This document shows, in pieces, positions 51,695 to 60,640 of a stretch of 64,000 nt of DNA. The position numbers and the translations under genes were made by a program. A model generated the notes under the pieces. It saw only the letters and a program-made list of their open reading frames with translations, had not been told where the DNA came from and searched no databases. Source of the stretch: Bdellovibrio bacteriovorus (GTDB taxonomy: Bacteria; Bdellovibrionota; Bdellovibrionia; Bdellovibrionales; Bdellovibrionaceae); NCBI RefSeq assembly GCF_001592745.1, contig NZ_LUKD01000001.1:379384-443383 (forward strand), written 5' to 3'. Every line of letters begins with the position of its first letter. The first letter of the stretch is position 1.

Positions 51695-54190
51695 TTAGGC
51701 GGCTTTCTTTTCTGCTAAATATGTTTTGAGTTCATTTAAAGACGTTGTGAACTGTTCTTCAATCTGTGTGATGAAGTCTGCGGCCGACGGCACTTCGGTC
51801 AATTGTTCCACCGTCGCGCAAAGCTCTGCCAATCTTTGTGCTCCTAAAGTGGCCGCCGCTGACTTTAAGGCATGAGCCGCTTCGCTTAAACCGGTCACGT
51901 CAAATTCTTGGAAAGATTTTTTCATCGAAGAAATCAATCCGGGAGCTGAAAACTCCAGATCCTCAATCAAGACCGCCACGAGGTTTTGATCTTTTACGAC
52001 GTAACTTTCTAATTGAGCGAGAGCTTTTAAATCCAAAGTGATTTCTTGAGCCGGAAGCCATCGTTGCAAAACCTCTAGCAGGTGCTGAAGTTCAATCGGT
52101 TTGGCTAAAAAGCCGTTCATGCCGGATTCGGTGTAAATACTTTTATCCGCACCACCTGCATCAGCTGTTAGTGCAATGACCGGCGTCTGAGCTTTTTCAC
52201 CTTTCAGCTGACGAATGCGTTTCGTTGCCTCAAAACCGTTTAATACCGGCATCTGGCAATCCATAAAGATCAAATCATATTTCTGATGCTGGCATTTTTC
52301 AAAAGCCACCAGACCATTGCTTGCTAGATCCACATCCAGCCCCAGTTTGCGCAGATAGTTCTGTGCTACACGTTGGTTCACTACTTGATCTTCTACAACT
52401 AAGACAGTGCCTTTAAAGATTTTTGCAAACTTCGTATCACTGAATCTAGGAATGTCCTGTTCATTTGCTATCGGCAAAGTCACCGTGAACCAGAAATTCG
52501 ATCCCAGACCCACGACACTCTCGACGCCTATTTCACCCTGCATGAGATCCACAAGTTGCTTACAGATGGAAAGACCTAAGCCGGTGCCGCCCGCTTTGGC
52601 GCCATTCTTAGTTTGAAAATATTTTTGAAACAAGGAGCGCCGTTCTTCTTCCTTTAAGCCAGGGCCGGTGTCTTTGACCTCAAACTTCAAAGCATAAGAA
52701 TTTCCCTGCGGAACTGCGCTGATATCCAAACTGACAAAGCCTTTGTCAGTGAACTTCACTGCATTTCCAATAAGATTCATTAAAATCTGACGAAGTCGTC
52801 CTGCATCCCCGACGAAGTATTTGGGCATTTTGTCAGAGATATGCATCTTTAAGCCCACGTTCTTTTCAGCGACCGTGGCCTTAAACATCTCAGTGATATC
52901 TCGTGCCAAGAATTTTAAATCGAAAGCCTGAGGATCTAAACTGACTTTGCCCGCCTCAATTTTTGAATAATCCAAGATATCGTTGATCAACATCAGTAAA
53001 GATTCCGCCGATCTTTTAACCGTCCCGACGTATTCTTTTTGCTCTTCATTCAGAGGCGTATCCGCTAAGAGTGTCGTCATCCCAATGACACCATTCATGG
53101 GTGTACGGATCTCATGGCTCATGGCTGCTAAAAAGTCTGATTTCTTTAAAGACGCTTCTAAAGCGGCTTCTCGGGCTCGAGCCCATTCTTGTTCAATCAT
53201 TTTCCGACGACTGACGTCACGGAAAACAACAAGCGCTCCGGCGATGCCTCCGTCGATATCATTCAAGGACCGACTGCTGAGCGATATGTAAGTGCCCTGT
53301 GGGTGAGTTTCATTCTGCACAAATATTTCTAAATCATCGACTTGTTCCCCACGTAATGCGCGATAAAACGGAAGATTCTTTTGAGTGTAGATTTCACCAC
53401 TAACCACATTGAAAAAACCGATTTCTTCCACACTGACTTCTGTCGCTACGTCTTTAACATGCGTGCCGATGATTCTTTGTGCTGCCGCATTGTAATGAGT
53501 GAAGGAGCCTTTACTGTCGGTGACAACCAAAGCTTCGCTCATACTATTTAAAATCGTGTCTAAAAGAATAGAGCGGGTTTGTAAGGAAGCCGCCAAAGTT
53601 TTTTGCTTACGCGCTTCCTGTTTTTGCCAGACACGACTGAAAACCAAGAGAGCCATTAAAAGACCAACGACCACTCCTAAGAATTCAATACGCTGCCAAA
53701 AAGGGGCCGAAGCCGAATTCAGAGGAAAGATTTTCGTCACTTCCGTTAAAACCGAAGCGCTGGCTGGCAAACGTATCGTCCGCCCTTGCTGTCGCTCCGT
53801 TAAAACTTTATTTACAGATTCAAAATGAGTGTGCAAAACTCGGTTCAACTGCACGGCTTTCTTTTGAAGGGCGGCATCACCCGTTACAAGTTTTGTTAAC
53901 AAACCCATCTGATAATTCAGCAATAAGACTTGCTGATTGTAATCAGCTAAGTCTTGAGCTTTGCGGTGATGGATAAAAAGTTTCTCGGACGCTTCAGCAC
54001 GTTCAATAATTTCGCCGATCTTATGCAAAGTAACGACCACCTCTTGCGGAGTTTCCTTCGTCGCCACTTTCGTCAGGAAATGGGGATGTTGATAAAGGTA
54101 AACTCCGAGCGCACAGAAAAGAACTAAGGCTAGCTCTACTCCCCATTTCGCCACAAAAGTTTTAAAAAACGATGCTGAATTCATAAGCAT
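51695..54190 (-). CDS. hybrid sensor histidine kinase (PAS-HisKA-HATPase-REC-HPt)
   Basis: The 831-residue kinase has two membrane segments (17-34 and 170-187) enclosing a helical periplasmic sensor. A PAS domain spans about 208-330, and the DHp helix has AAMSHEIRTPMNGVIGM (His359). The ATPase has NLIGNAVKFTD and GTGLGLSICKQLVDLM. A receiver (about 600-715) has VVEDQVVNQ and FMDCQMPVLNGFEA, and a C-terminal HPt domain has EAAHALKSAAATLGA. This is a full internal phosphorelay, which could end on the response regulator encoded directly downstream. The start is either the first ATG or the one two codons later; no strong ribosome site decides. Confidence 0.93.
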   Translation of the reverse strand: MLMNSASFFKTFVAKWGVELALVLFCALGVYLYQHPHFLTKVATKETPQEVVVTLHKIGEIIERAEASEKLFIHHRKAQDLADYNQQVLLLNYQMGLLTKLVTGDAALQKKAVQLNRVLHTHFESVNKVLTERQQGRTIRLPASASVLTEVTKIFPLNSASAPFWQRIEFLGVVVGLLMALLVFSRVWQKQEARKQKTLAASLQTRSILLDTILNSMSEALVVTDSKGSFTHYNAAAQRIIGTHVKDVATEVSVEEIGFFNVVSGEIYTQKNLPFYRALRGEQVDDLEIFVQNETHPQGTYISLSSRSLNDIDGGIAGALVVFRDVSRRKMIEQEWARAREAALEASLKKSDFLAAMSHEIRTPMNGVIGMTTLLADTPLNEEQKEYVGTVKRSAESLLMLINDILDYSKIEAGKVSLDPQAFDLKFLARDITEMFKATVAEKNVGLKMHISDKMPKYFVGDAGRLRQILMNLIGNAVKFTDKGFVSLDISAVPQGNSYALKFEVKDTGPGLKEEERRSLFQKYFQTKNGAKAGGTGLGLSICKQLVDLMQGEIGVESVVGLGSNFWFTVTLPIANEQDIPRFSDTKFAKIFKGTVLVVEDQVVNQRVAQNYLRKLGLDVDLASNGLVAFEKCQHQKYDLIFMDCQMPVLNGFEATKRIRQLKGEKAQTPVIALTADAGGADKSIYTESGMNGFLAKPIELQHLLEVLQRWLPAQEITLDLKALAQLESYVVKDQNLVAVLIEDLEFSAPGLISSMKKSFQEFDVTGLSEAAHALKSAAATLGAQRLAELCATVEQLTEVPSAADFITQIEEQFTTSLNELKTYLAEKKAA

Positions 54191-54259
54191 CTTTTCGGCT
54201 ATTTACGTCTTGAAATGAAATGTTCTGCGGCCATTCTAGACCAAAGACAGAAGACTCAC

Positions 54260-55072
54260 TTATTGAAGGCTTTTATATTTCTTCTGCGCATCCGGCGAAT
54301 AATACCGGTTATAAACCTTAATGAACTCTGCATCGAGTTTAAACTCCTTGCGCAAAGACTCAGTTTTAGCGACGACCTCTTTACCGAACTCAGATTTTTC
54401 GCAGCCCACACGTGGATCCAACACTTCCAGACCCTCTTTCACAAAATAGAAGGTGAATTTATCGTTGTCGGCTTCGAAGGGATAACCTAGATAAACGTCA
54501 ATACGGCCCAATCCTAATAAAGCTTTGAGCTCATGATCGACATTCAAACTTTTCTTCTCCACCAATTTGACTTCATTTTTTTTTGCTAGGCTGGAGTTGA
54601 TTTTCTTGCCATAAAATCTTTCAGCAACCAAACCGAGAGTCAGACTTTCATCCTTGAGAATCCGATCGAAATCGATCAAGCCCGGCTTCACCACATACTT
54701 TGAAATCTTAGGGTCATCTTTTCGCGTAATCACGCCCGCTGGATATCCTTGCAGAAGCGGGGTTCCGAACTCAATGAATTTCGCGCGCTCCGGATTTTTT
54801 AAAACCATCAACGAGCACACTTTCATCTTTTTTTTCAACTGCTGCAAAATGCGTAAGAAAGGCACTTCGACGACTTGATGTTTGTATTCAGGCATTCGAG
54901 CCGTGAGCAGTTGATGGATCTCGACCATGTATCCTGGAGGACTGGCGCGAAAATCAACAGCCGGCGGCAGATCAAAAAAGAGCCAATATATCGTCTGCGG
55001 AGCTTTTGCTGGCGCCTGGGCCCAGGCTGAATAGAAACTTAAGATAATCAACAAGAAGGTGCAGACTCTCAT
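54260..55072 (-). CDS. periplasmic solute-binding protein-like (SBP family 3 type)
   Basis: A 270-residue protein with signal peptide ending SAWAQA. It follows the outline of amino-acid-type binding proteins: an early PPGYMVEIHQLL, then VCSLMVLKNPERAKFIEFGTPL, where these proteins have the ligand-coordinating Arg, and a late DVYLGYPFEAD. No transporter genes are adjacent, so it may act in sensing or as an orphan binding protein. Its ATG overlaps the TGA of the ybaK-like gene (ATGA), so translation is coupled. Confidence 0.72.
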   Translation of the reverse strand: MRVCTFLLIILSFYSAWAQAPAKAPQTIYWLFFDLPPAVDFRASPPGYMVEIHQLLTARMPEYKHQVVEVPFLRILQQLKKKMKVCSLMVLKNPERAKFIEFGTPLLQGYPAGVITRKDDPKISKYVVKPGLIDFDRILKDESLTLGLVAERFYGKKINSSLAKKNEVKLVEKKSLNVDHELKALLGLGRIDVYLGYPFEADNDKFTFYFVKEGLEVLDPRVGCEKSEFGKEVVAKTESLRKEFKLDAEFIKVYNRYYSPDAQKKYKSLQ

Positions 55073-55563
55073 TCGCGAACTCCCACCGTGACCAGTTGAG
55101 GATTTAAAAGGCGAAGAACTTCCTTCGGCGACATGGAAACTAAAAAACCTCGTTTGCCGCCATTGATATAGATCACGTCTAAATCAGCGATGCTTTTTTC
55201 CATAAACACGGGCATTTTTCGTTTAGTACCAAAGGGGGATGTCCCTCCGACCTGATAACCCGAATGTCGATCGGCCACTTCCGGTTTGCACGGAGAAATC
55301 GTTTTCACACCCAATTCACGCGCCAACTGTTTGGTCGAAACTTGCAAATCACCGTGCATAAGTACAACGAGCGGAGACTTGTCGTCAGCTTCCATGATCA
55401 GAGTTTTAATGACGATGTGTTCGTCAACTCCCAATTGCTGCGAGGAATGCTTCGTCCCGCCTTTTTCCTGATACGGAAAAAGATGACCCATGTAGCTCAC
55501 GTTATGAGCCAGGAGTTCACGTATCGCCAGAGTCATAGGGAACTTTTCTTTATCAGTCATCAT
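55069..55563 (-). CDS. ybaK: YbaK/EbsC-type aminoacyl-tRNA deacylase
   Basis: The 164-residue protein is a single YbaK domain, which clears mischarged aminoacyl-tRNA such as Cys-tRNA(Pro). Conserved parts are KTLIMEADDKSPLVVLMHGD, LQVSTKQLARELGVKT with the catalytic-site Lys nearby, and GYQVGGTSPFGTKRKMPVFM, the Gly-x-x-Pro loop of the family. The size fits E. coli YbaK (159). It is first in a two-gene unit with the binding protein; a link between the two is not obvious. Confidence 0.9.
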   Translation of the reverse strand: MMTDKEKFPMTLAIRELLAHNVSYMGHLFPYQEKGGTKHSSQQLGVDEHIVIKTLIMEADDKSPLVVLMHGDLQVSTKQLARELGVKTISPCKPEVADRHSGYQVGGTSPFGTKRKMPVFMEKSIADLDVIYINGGKRGFLVSMSPKEVLRLLNPQLVTVGVRE

Positions 55564-55608
55564 CTATGACACTAGCACCTGCCTTGCAACAGAAGCAATG
55601 AAAGCTTT

Positions 55609-56742
55609 TTACTTACTATTCGCACAAAGCGCGGGGACTAAAGCATTCGTCGGCTCGACACGAGCACGTGTTCCAAACATTTGAGCCGCGTGATGAAGGG
55701 CATTCTTGAAGGAACCGCTGCCTACCGGATAAACTTCATAGCCATCACGGTATGTCGGTGTATAACCTACACCGAAGATCTTCGCTTTTTGGTTTCCCTC
55801 TTTAGAAAGACCGACATAGGCCACAGTGCCGGTTTTTCTTTGCACGTCTTTTTGGAAAGCCACGAAATTTCCTAACGAGTATACAATCAAAGCCTCACGC
55901 CCGTCGGTCGTTACGTATTTTTCCCAAGGCTGTAAAACATGGGGATGAGAGCCTATGACGGCGGTAGCCCCCGCCTCTAAGAATTTGCGAGCGAAACTTT
56001 TCTGCTTGCTATCGGGAGTATGACTGTATTCCACGCCCCAGTGCGGAAGCACGATCACCGCATCAACATCGGAACGCGACGAAAGATTCTTGATAATGCT
56101 AAGAATTCTTTCGGTGTTATAGCAGGAAAGAACTTGGTCTTTGTGATCCGTGCGCCCATTCGTCATTTCCGTGCAACCTAAAAAAGCCACGCGCATGTTG
56201 CGAATGGTAGCGATACGATGAAAGTCGGCATTGCGTTCTTCGGCGATGCGAGTTCCCACAACTGGAAGTCCAATATTTCGAGCCGCTTGAATGGTACGAT
56301 CCACACCGATCGCGTGGCGATCCAAGGAGTGGTTATTGGCGACCGTCAAAAGATCATATCCTGACTTTTGCAAGTCCGACAAAATGCGCGGATGGAAGTT
56401 AAAGACCATGTTCGTGCCAGAGTAAATATTCAAGTCGTAAGTAAACCCCACGTCGCCGTGGTCTCTTCCCATTTTATCGATACCCAAAGCTGCGGGGCCT
56501 TCTAAGTTCCCCACAGAAAAATCAGCCTTTTGCATCAGTCCGTTCGTGCGGTTCCAGATCTGAGAGAAGTCTTTACTTCCCGCCATCACTGATTTGTAAA
56601 GCATGTCGTGAATAAGAATATCACCGACAAAAGAAAGAGTGGCGATCTGATTGCGAGCATCGCAAGAGGTTGAATAAGTCAAATCCGGTCCCGCATGGGC
56701 TGTAAACGCGAATAATAAGGAAGTGATAATATATTTTTTCAT
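55609..56742 (-). CDS. CapA-family (poly-gamma-glutamate synthesis type) metallophosphatase-like protein
   Basis: A 377-residue secreted protein with signal peptide ending TAHA. The calcineurin-like fold shows in SFVGDILIHDMLY, SVGNLEGPA, LTVANNHSLDRHAIG and GSHPHVLQPWE, which carry the Asp, Asn and His residues of the family. CapA of Bacillus anchors or transports poly-gamma-glutamate, but many homologues occur without capsule genes, as here. There is no capB or capC beside it. It would act in the periplasm. Confidence 0.87.
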   Translation of the reverse strand: MKKYIITSLLFAFTAHAGPDLTYSTSCDARNQIATLSFVGDILIHDMLYKSVMAGSKDFSQIWNRTNGLMQKADFSVGNLEGPAALGIDKMGRDHGDVGFTYDLNIYSGTNMVFNFHPRILSDLQKSGYDLLTVANNHSLDRHAIGVDRTIQAARNIGLPVVGTRIAEERNADFHRIATIRNMRVAFLGCTEMTNGRTDHKDQVLSCYNTERILSIIKNLSSRSDVDAVIVLPHWGVEYSHTPDSKQKSFARKFLEAGATAVIGSHPHVLQPWEKYVTTDGREALIVYSLGNFVAFQKDVQRKTGTVAYVGLSKEGNQKAKIFGVGYTPTYRDGYEVYPVGSGSFKNALHHAAQMFGTRARVEPTNALVPALCANSK

Positions 56743-56892
56743 AGTTCTATTCTTATTCCGCTTTCATGGCCGAGGAATCATCACCGTGCGCCGACGTGAA
56801 AATACATGAGGGAGGCTTTTCATGCCCTTTTCACCTCCTTTTTGACAAGGAATTTTACTGACAATCCCTGCGGCCAAATCTAAATTGCAGAG

Positions 56893-58113
56893 ATGTTTAT
56901 AAATATTTCTCCCTTGAGACAGTACCGCGATTTCCGACTTCTTTTCTTCGGCCAAATGATTTCATTTTTAGGAAGCATGGTGAGCTATGTCGCCATCCCC
57001 TATCAGGTTTACGAATTGACGAAAGACAACTGGCTGGTCGGCCTTTTGGGCCTGGTGCAGTTGGGCCCCGTTTTAATCTTTGGGATCCTGGGCGGCACCT
57101 ACGCTGATCGTTTGGATCGCAGGAAGCTGCTTCTAGTTTCTGAATTTTTCATGAGCTTGATGATTTTAGGTTTGACGTTAAACGCTTGGAGCGACAAACC
57201 CTCGGTGCCATTGATCTTTATCCTGGTCGCGCTTTTCCAAAGCATCCTGGGCTTTCACCGTCCCGCCATGGATGCTCTGACTCAGAAAATCGTTGATAAA
57301 AAAGACTATGCCGCCGTCGGGGCGTTAGGCAGTTTCCGCTATTCTGCAGGCGCCATCGTGGGCCCCGCTTTAGGTGGAATTTTGATTGCGAGCTTTGGAA
57401 TCAAGGGAGCCTACCTATTTGATTTTATCAGCTTTGTGGCGGCCTTTATTGCCCTTTACCTGATGTCCAAGATTCCGAATCCAGAGAAAAGGGATAATTC
57501 TCCATGGACTGACGCCAAAGAGGGTCTTAAGTATGCGGTCTCCAAGCCGGAGCTCATCGGAACTTATCTGATTGATATCGTCGCCATGGCCTTTGCCTTT
57601 CCAGTGGCGCTATTCCCTTCTATGTCGGAACAATGGGGAGGAGCTTCCGCTGCGGGGTTCTTGTTCTCTGCCATGGCGGTTGGTTCTTTGGTCATGACCG
57701 TTTTTAGCGGCTGGACATCCAAGGTCTCTCGACACGGTCGAGCCGTCGTGATCGCCGCCACACTGTGGGCCGTATTTATTATCGGAGTGGGCTATGCCCA
57801 ACATCTTTGGGTGGCGCTTTTATTCCTTGGCTTAGCCGGCGCCGCCGACATGATGAGCGGACTTTTCCGCGGTATTATCTGGAATGAAACCGTTCCGAAT
57901 GAGTTGCGGGGACGTCTTTCCGGGATAGAAATGATCTCGTATATGTCAGGCCCCCTGATTGGCAATGCGCGTGCGGGCTGGATGGCTGCGAAAGTCTCTG
58001 TGCCTTTTAGTATCAGCGTGGGCGGAGCGATCTGCGCTGTGGCGGTTATCGTGACGGCGTTTTGTCTTCCAAAGTTTTGGCGCTACCACGGACACGCCTC
58101 GCATACTTCATAA
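56893..58113 (+). CDS. MFS transporter of the EntS/MFS_3 type
   Basis: A 406-residue protein with twelve hydrophobic segments. The loop between segments 2 and 3 reads GGTYADRLDRRKLLL, the A-motif of the major facilitator superfamily. FRLLFFGQMISFLGSMVSY at the start and ELRGRLSGIEM in the second half are typical of the enterobactin-exporter (EntS) group. Substrate unknown; a siderophore export role is only a possibility, and no siderophore synthesis genes are seen here. The last 68 bases overlap the convergent gene at 58046-58735. Confidence 0.88.
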   Translation: MFINISPLRQYRDFRLLFFGQMISFLGSMVSYVAIPYQVYELTKDNWLVGLLGLVQLGPVLIFGILGGTYADRLDRRKLLLVSEFFMSLMILGLTLNAWSDKPSVPLIFILVALFQSILGFHRPAMDALTQKIVDKKDYAAVGALGSFRYSAGAIVGPALGGILIASFGIKGAYLFDFISFVAAFIALYLMSKIPNPEKRDNSPWTDAKEGLKYAVSKPELIGTYLIDIVAMAFAFPVALFPSMSEQWGGASAAGFLFSAMAVGSLVMTVFSGWTSKVSRHGRAVVIAATLWAVFIIGVGYAQHLWVALLFLGLAGAADMMSGLFRGIIWNETVPNELRGRLSGIEMISYMSGPLIGNARAGWMAAKVSVPFSISVGGAICAVAVIVTAFCLPKFWRYHGHASHTS

Positions 58114-58735
58114 ATAAATTTTCTTCGCCGAGGGTTTTTAATAAGAAGGCCTCGGCCTTTTCTTCACTGATCTCTTGAGACTGCAACCACAGGTCTTCAA
58201 ACAAAGTCTGTGTCGCTGCCATGTTGAGCGAAGGAAAACTCGAGTCGTCGACTTCGCCAAATCCGACAATGAAAAGATAATTCCACAACGGCTTCATCGC
58301 GCGATTGTAATGGCTTTCCATCATCTTCCCCTGCCAGCCCAAATTTTCCTTGATGATTTTTGTCGACTGGGGCGAATCCATCAGGAAGCTATCCAAAGCC
58401 TCTTGCGAGGCCTTCGGCAAATGAATAAAACCTTTCGATGTTCCCAGGTAAGCCAATAAATTTATGAATACTTTTTTAGAGAAGAACGTAGCCCGATTGC
58501 GAAACCACTTCGCATAGACGACTTCTTCGCTGCGAGACAGTTCTTCGCGCAAAATCCACATTTCTCCTACACGATCATCGGCATCGGAGTCCCAGCCCCA
58601 CACCATTTCACTGCGCGGATAAAGCTCCGACCACAGACTGGAAGGCTCCTTTTGATTTTGCAAAGGATAAACTAAAAGACACCCGCGGCGCTCGATGGCT
58701 TCCACCATCTTTCTTTTTTTAGTCTTCGACGTCAT
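58046..58735 (-). CDS. conserved-looking protein of unknown function
   Basis: A 229-residue soluble protein with a basic start (TSKTKKRKMVEAIERRG), a WSELYPRSEMVWGWDSDADD segment and a helical C-terminal half. No signal, no membrane segment, no motif recognised. It overlaps the cytochrome lipoprotein gene upstream by 17 bases on the same strand, so the two are likely one operon, which is odd for a cytoplasmic and a periplasmic product. Its 3' end overlaps the MFS gene. Confidence 0.65.
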   Translation of the reverse strand: MTSKTKKRKMVEAIERRGCLLVYPLQNQKEPSSLWSELYPRSEMVWGWDSDADDRVGEMWILREELSRSEEVVYAKWFRNRATFFSKKVFINLLAYLGTSKGFIHLPKASQEALDSFLMDSPQSTKIIKENLGWQGKMMESHYNRAMKPLWNYLFIVGFGEVDDSSFPSLNMAATQTLFEDLWLQSQEISEEKAEAFLLKTLGEENLFMKYARRVRGSAKTLEDKTPSR

Positions 58736-59132
58736 AGTTAGAATAGTCTAACTCGGTCTTCATCGGAGCACCAGCCTCTAACCATGCTTTTAACAAACTA
58801 TATTGTCGGGGGGTGAGGCTTGCGTTCATCGGCATAGCACGTTCAACAATGGTCTTTTGATAAATACGTTGCGCGTTTTCGAGGACTTCTTCATACACAT
58901 CAGTTCCGATGCCTCCGCGGATCATTCCCTGCGCCCGATTGTGACATTCGTAACAGCTGGCTGCGAAGACTTCACGGCTGACGATGAAAAACTGCAGATC
59001 CTCGGCCGCCACGGGCTTAGAATCGCCCACCGGTGCCAAAGTTCCCTCTTTGTCGTTCTCATCTTTGGAGCCACTGCAGGCACTAAAACAGACGGATAAA
59101 AGCAAGACCGCGAAGAAAGACGAAAGTCTCAT
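58719..59132 (-). CDS. lipoprotein c-type cytochrome
   Basis: The 137-residue protein has lipobox CFSAC (Cys19) and a single heme-binding site AASCYECHNRAQG (Cys60, Cys63, His64). ERAMPMNASLTPRQYSLLKAW supplies a Met (100 or 102) as likely distal ligand, in the MP-x-x-x-x-L pattern found in small monoheme cytochromes. It would be anchored in the envelope and carry electrons, for which no reductase or oxidase is adjacent. The ATG at 59132 has TAGGAGG upstream; the start at 59153 would disturb the lipoprotein signal. Confidence 0.83.
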   Translation of the reverse strand: MRLSSFFAVLLLSVCFSACSGSKDENDKEGTLAPVGDSKPVAAEDLQFFIVSREVFAASCYECHNRAQGMIRGGIGTDVYEEVLENAQRIYQKTIVERAMPMNASLTPRQYSLLKAWLEAGAPMKTELDYSNYDVED

Positions 59133-59223
59133 GAAGCCTCCTAAGATTTGCACCTCCCCATTTTGAAAGAGAATGCACTTAGGTCAATGTGTAGTTCATC
59201 ACGGATTTGCTAAATGCTAAGAG

Positions 59224-59970
59224 CTAGTTGATTTCGTCTTCGGATTCGAATTTAAGATCGAGGAAATCTAACAAAGAAGCATCGGCCGCTTTCGGAATTT
59301 CTGGAGCCACACGATTCAAGATACGTCTTTGCCGAGCCATCACATAAATCGACGGTCGATCAATGCGGAAACGACGGGGATTAGGTAACACGGCTGCAAT
59401 GAGAGAAGCCTCTGCCGGAGAAAGTCTTTTAGCAGTTTTTTTAAAGAACTTTTGTGAAGCCGCTTCCACACCATAAACGCCAGGACCTAACTCGATCACA
59501 TTTAGATAAACTTCCAAGATGCGCTCTTTCGGCCAAACGAACTCAATAAGAACTGTGAAGTAAGCTTCAAAGCCTTTGCGAATCCAATCTCTTTGTGGCC
59601 ATAGGAACACATTCTTTGCTGTTTGCTGACTGATGGTCGACGCACCCTTTTTACGCTTATGGGTTTTGTTGTATTTCAGGGCTTTTTGAATGGCGTCGTA
59701 GTCAAAGCCGTTATGCTCAAAGAAGCGATAGTCTTCGGCTTTTAAAACAGCTCTTTGCACAGAAGGCGAGATTTCTTCTAGGGACACCCAGTCTTTCGAG
59801 ATCCCCACAAACTTTTCACCCCACAGGGACTCCACCGAGCGAATCACCATCAGGGGCGTGATAAAGACCGGCACGAATCGATAAAACAAAACGGCACCCA
59901 AGCTGCTTACAAAAAAGAGCAGCACAAGCTTCGTGATCCAATTTCGAATTCGGGGCCAGTATTTTTTCAT
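59224..59970 (-). CDS. mtgA: monofunctional peptidoglycan glycosyltransferase
   Basis: A 248-residue enzyme with one N-terminal membrane anchor (about 12-32) that polymerises glycan strands from lipid II. The GT51 motifs are in order: KAEDYRFFEHNGFDYDAI with the catalytic Glu, KGASTISQQTAKNVFL with the second Glu replaced by context, KERILEVYLNVIELG, and GVEAASQKFF. There is no transpeptidase domain, and the length suits MtgA. The ATG at 59970 begins the anchor; the frame from 60021 overlaps the glyoxalase gene and adds 17 residues. Confidence 0.92.
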   Translation of the reverse strand: MKKYWPRIRNWITKLVLLFFVSSLGAVLFYRFVPVFITPLMVIRSVESLWGEKFVGISKDWVSLEEISPSVQRAVLKAEDYRFFEHNGFDYDAIQKALKYNKTHKRKKGASTISQQTAKNVFLWPQRDWIRKGFEAYFTVLIEFVWPKERILEVYLNVIELGPGVYGVEAASQKFFKKTAKRLSPAEASLIAAVLPNPRRFRIDRPSIYVMARQRRILNRVAPEIPKAADASLLDFLDLKFESEDEIN

Positions 59971-59980
59971 GAATAACGTT

Positions 59981-60457
59981 CTAGAGAAGACCTGGTTGCA
60001 CGATCTCAACCCAATAGTCATCTGGATCTTTGATAAAGGCGATATTTTTCATGCCGCCTTCACCCAGTTTTTTCTGAAAAGGCACTCCCATGCGCTCAAA
60101 ACGGGCGCAGGCTTCTTGAATATTGGGAACAGAGATGCAGATATGACCAAAACCACGAGGTTCCGTGTTTCCGTTGTGGTAAGGCGTCTTTTCTTGCTCT
60201 TCAGTACCCCAATTGTGAGTTAACTCTAGAACGGCTTGTCTGCCGAAGGTGTATTTGGCATTGGCTTCATTTTCGGAAGGCACGGCCTCCCCTTCAGGAA
60301 CATACGCTAGAAAGAAAAGGGAAAACTTCCATTCAGCATAATCCAACTTACGAACCAACTTCATTCCCAAAACGTTTGTGTAAAATTCCAACGACGCTTT
60401 GGGATCTTTAATGCGCATCATCGTATGATTAAATACGTAACCTTTTGTCTCTGACAT
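59981..60457 (-). CDS. gloA: lactoylglutathione lyase (glyoxalase I)
   Basis: The 158-residue enzyme isomerises the hemithioacetal of methylglyoxal and glutathione. Metal ligands can be assigned: His11 (FNHTMMRIKD), Glu78 (AVLELTHNW), His105 (GFGHICISV) and Glu151 (YWVEIVQ). SLEFYTNVLGMKLVRKLDY is a conserved N-terminal block. The length and the insert before HNWG resemble the longer, zinc-type glyoxalases as in Pseudomonas and eukaryotes, in contrast to the short nickel-type of E. coli. It precedes mtgA by ten bases on the same strand. Confidence 0.93.
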   Translation of the reverse strand: MSETKGYVFNHTMMRIKDPKASLEFYTNVLGMKLVRKLDYAEWKFSLFFLAYVPEGEAVPSENEANAKYTFGRQAVLELTHNWGTEEQEKTPYHNGNTEPRGFGHICISVPNIQEACARFERMGVPFQKKLGEGGMKNIAFIKDPDDYWVEIVQPGLL

Positions 60458-60587
60458 AATTTTCCTCTTGCGTTCAAACTAACATAAATTGGTAACACCA
60501 TAAAGACCGCATTTGCGAGGAAGGCTAGAAACCCCACCCAAAATGCCACCAGATTCATTTGGCCTAGCCCTTGCTATACCCCTAACC

Positions 60588-60603
60588 AGGTGACCGATGT
60601 CAC
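60588..60603. promoter_or_regulatory. palindrome in the gloA/DUF4360 divergent region
   Basis: GGTGAC-CGAT-GTCACC is a perfect six-base inverted repeat with a four-base spacer, 37 bases before the ATG at 60641. It could be an operator or an mRNA hairpin. The regulator is unknown. Confidence 0.35.
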
Positions 60604-60640
60604 CACTCTTCGGGGGAAGAGAGTTTAATTGGGGGAAACT

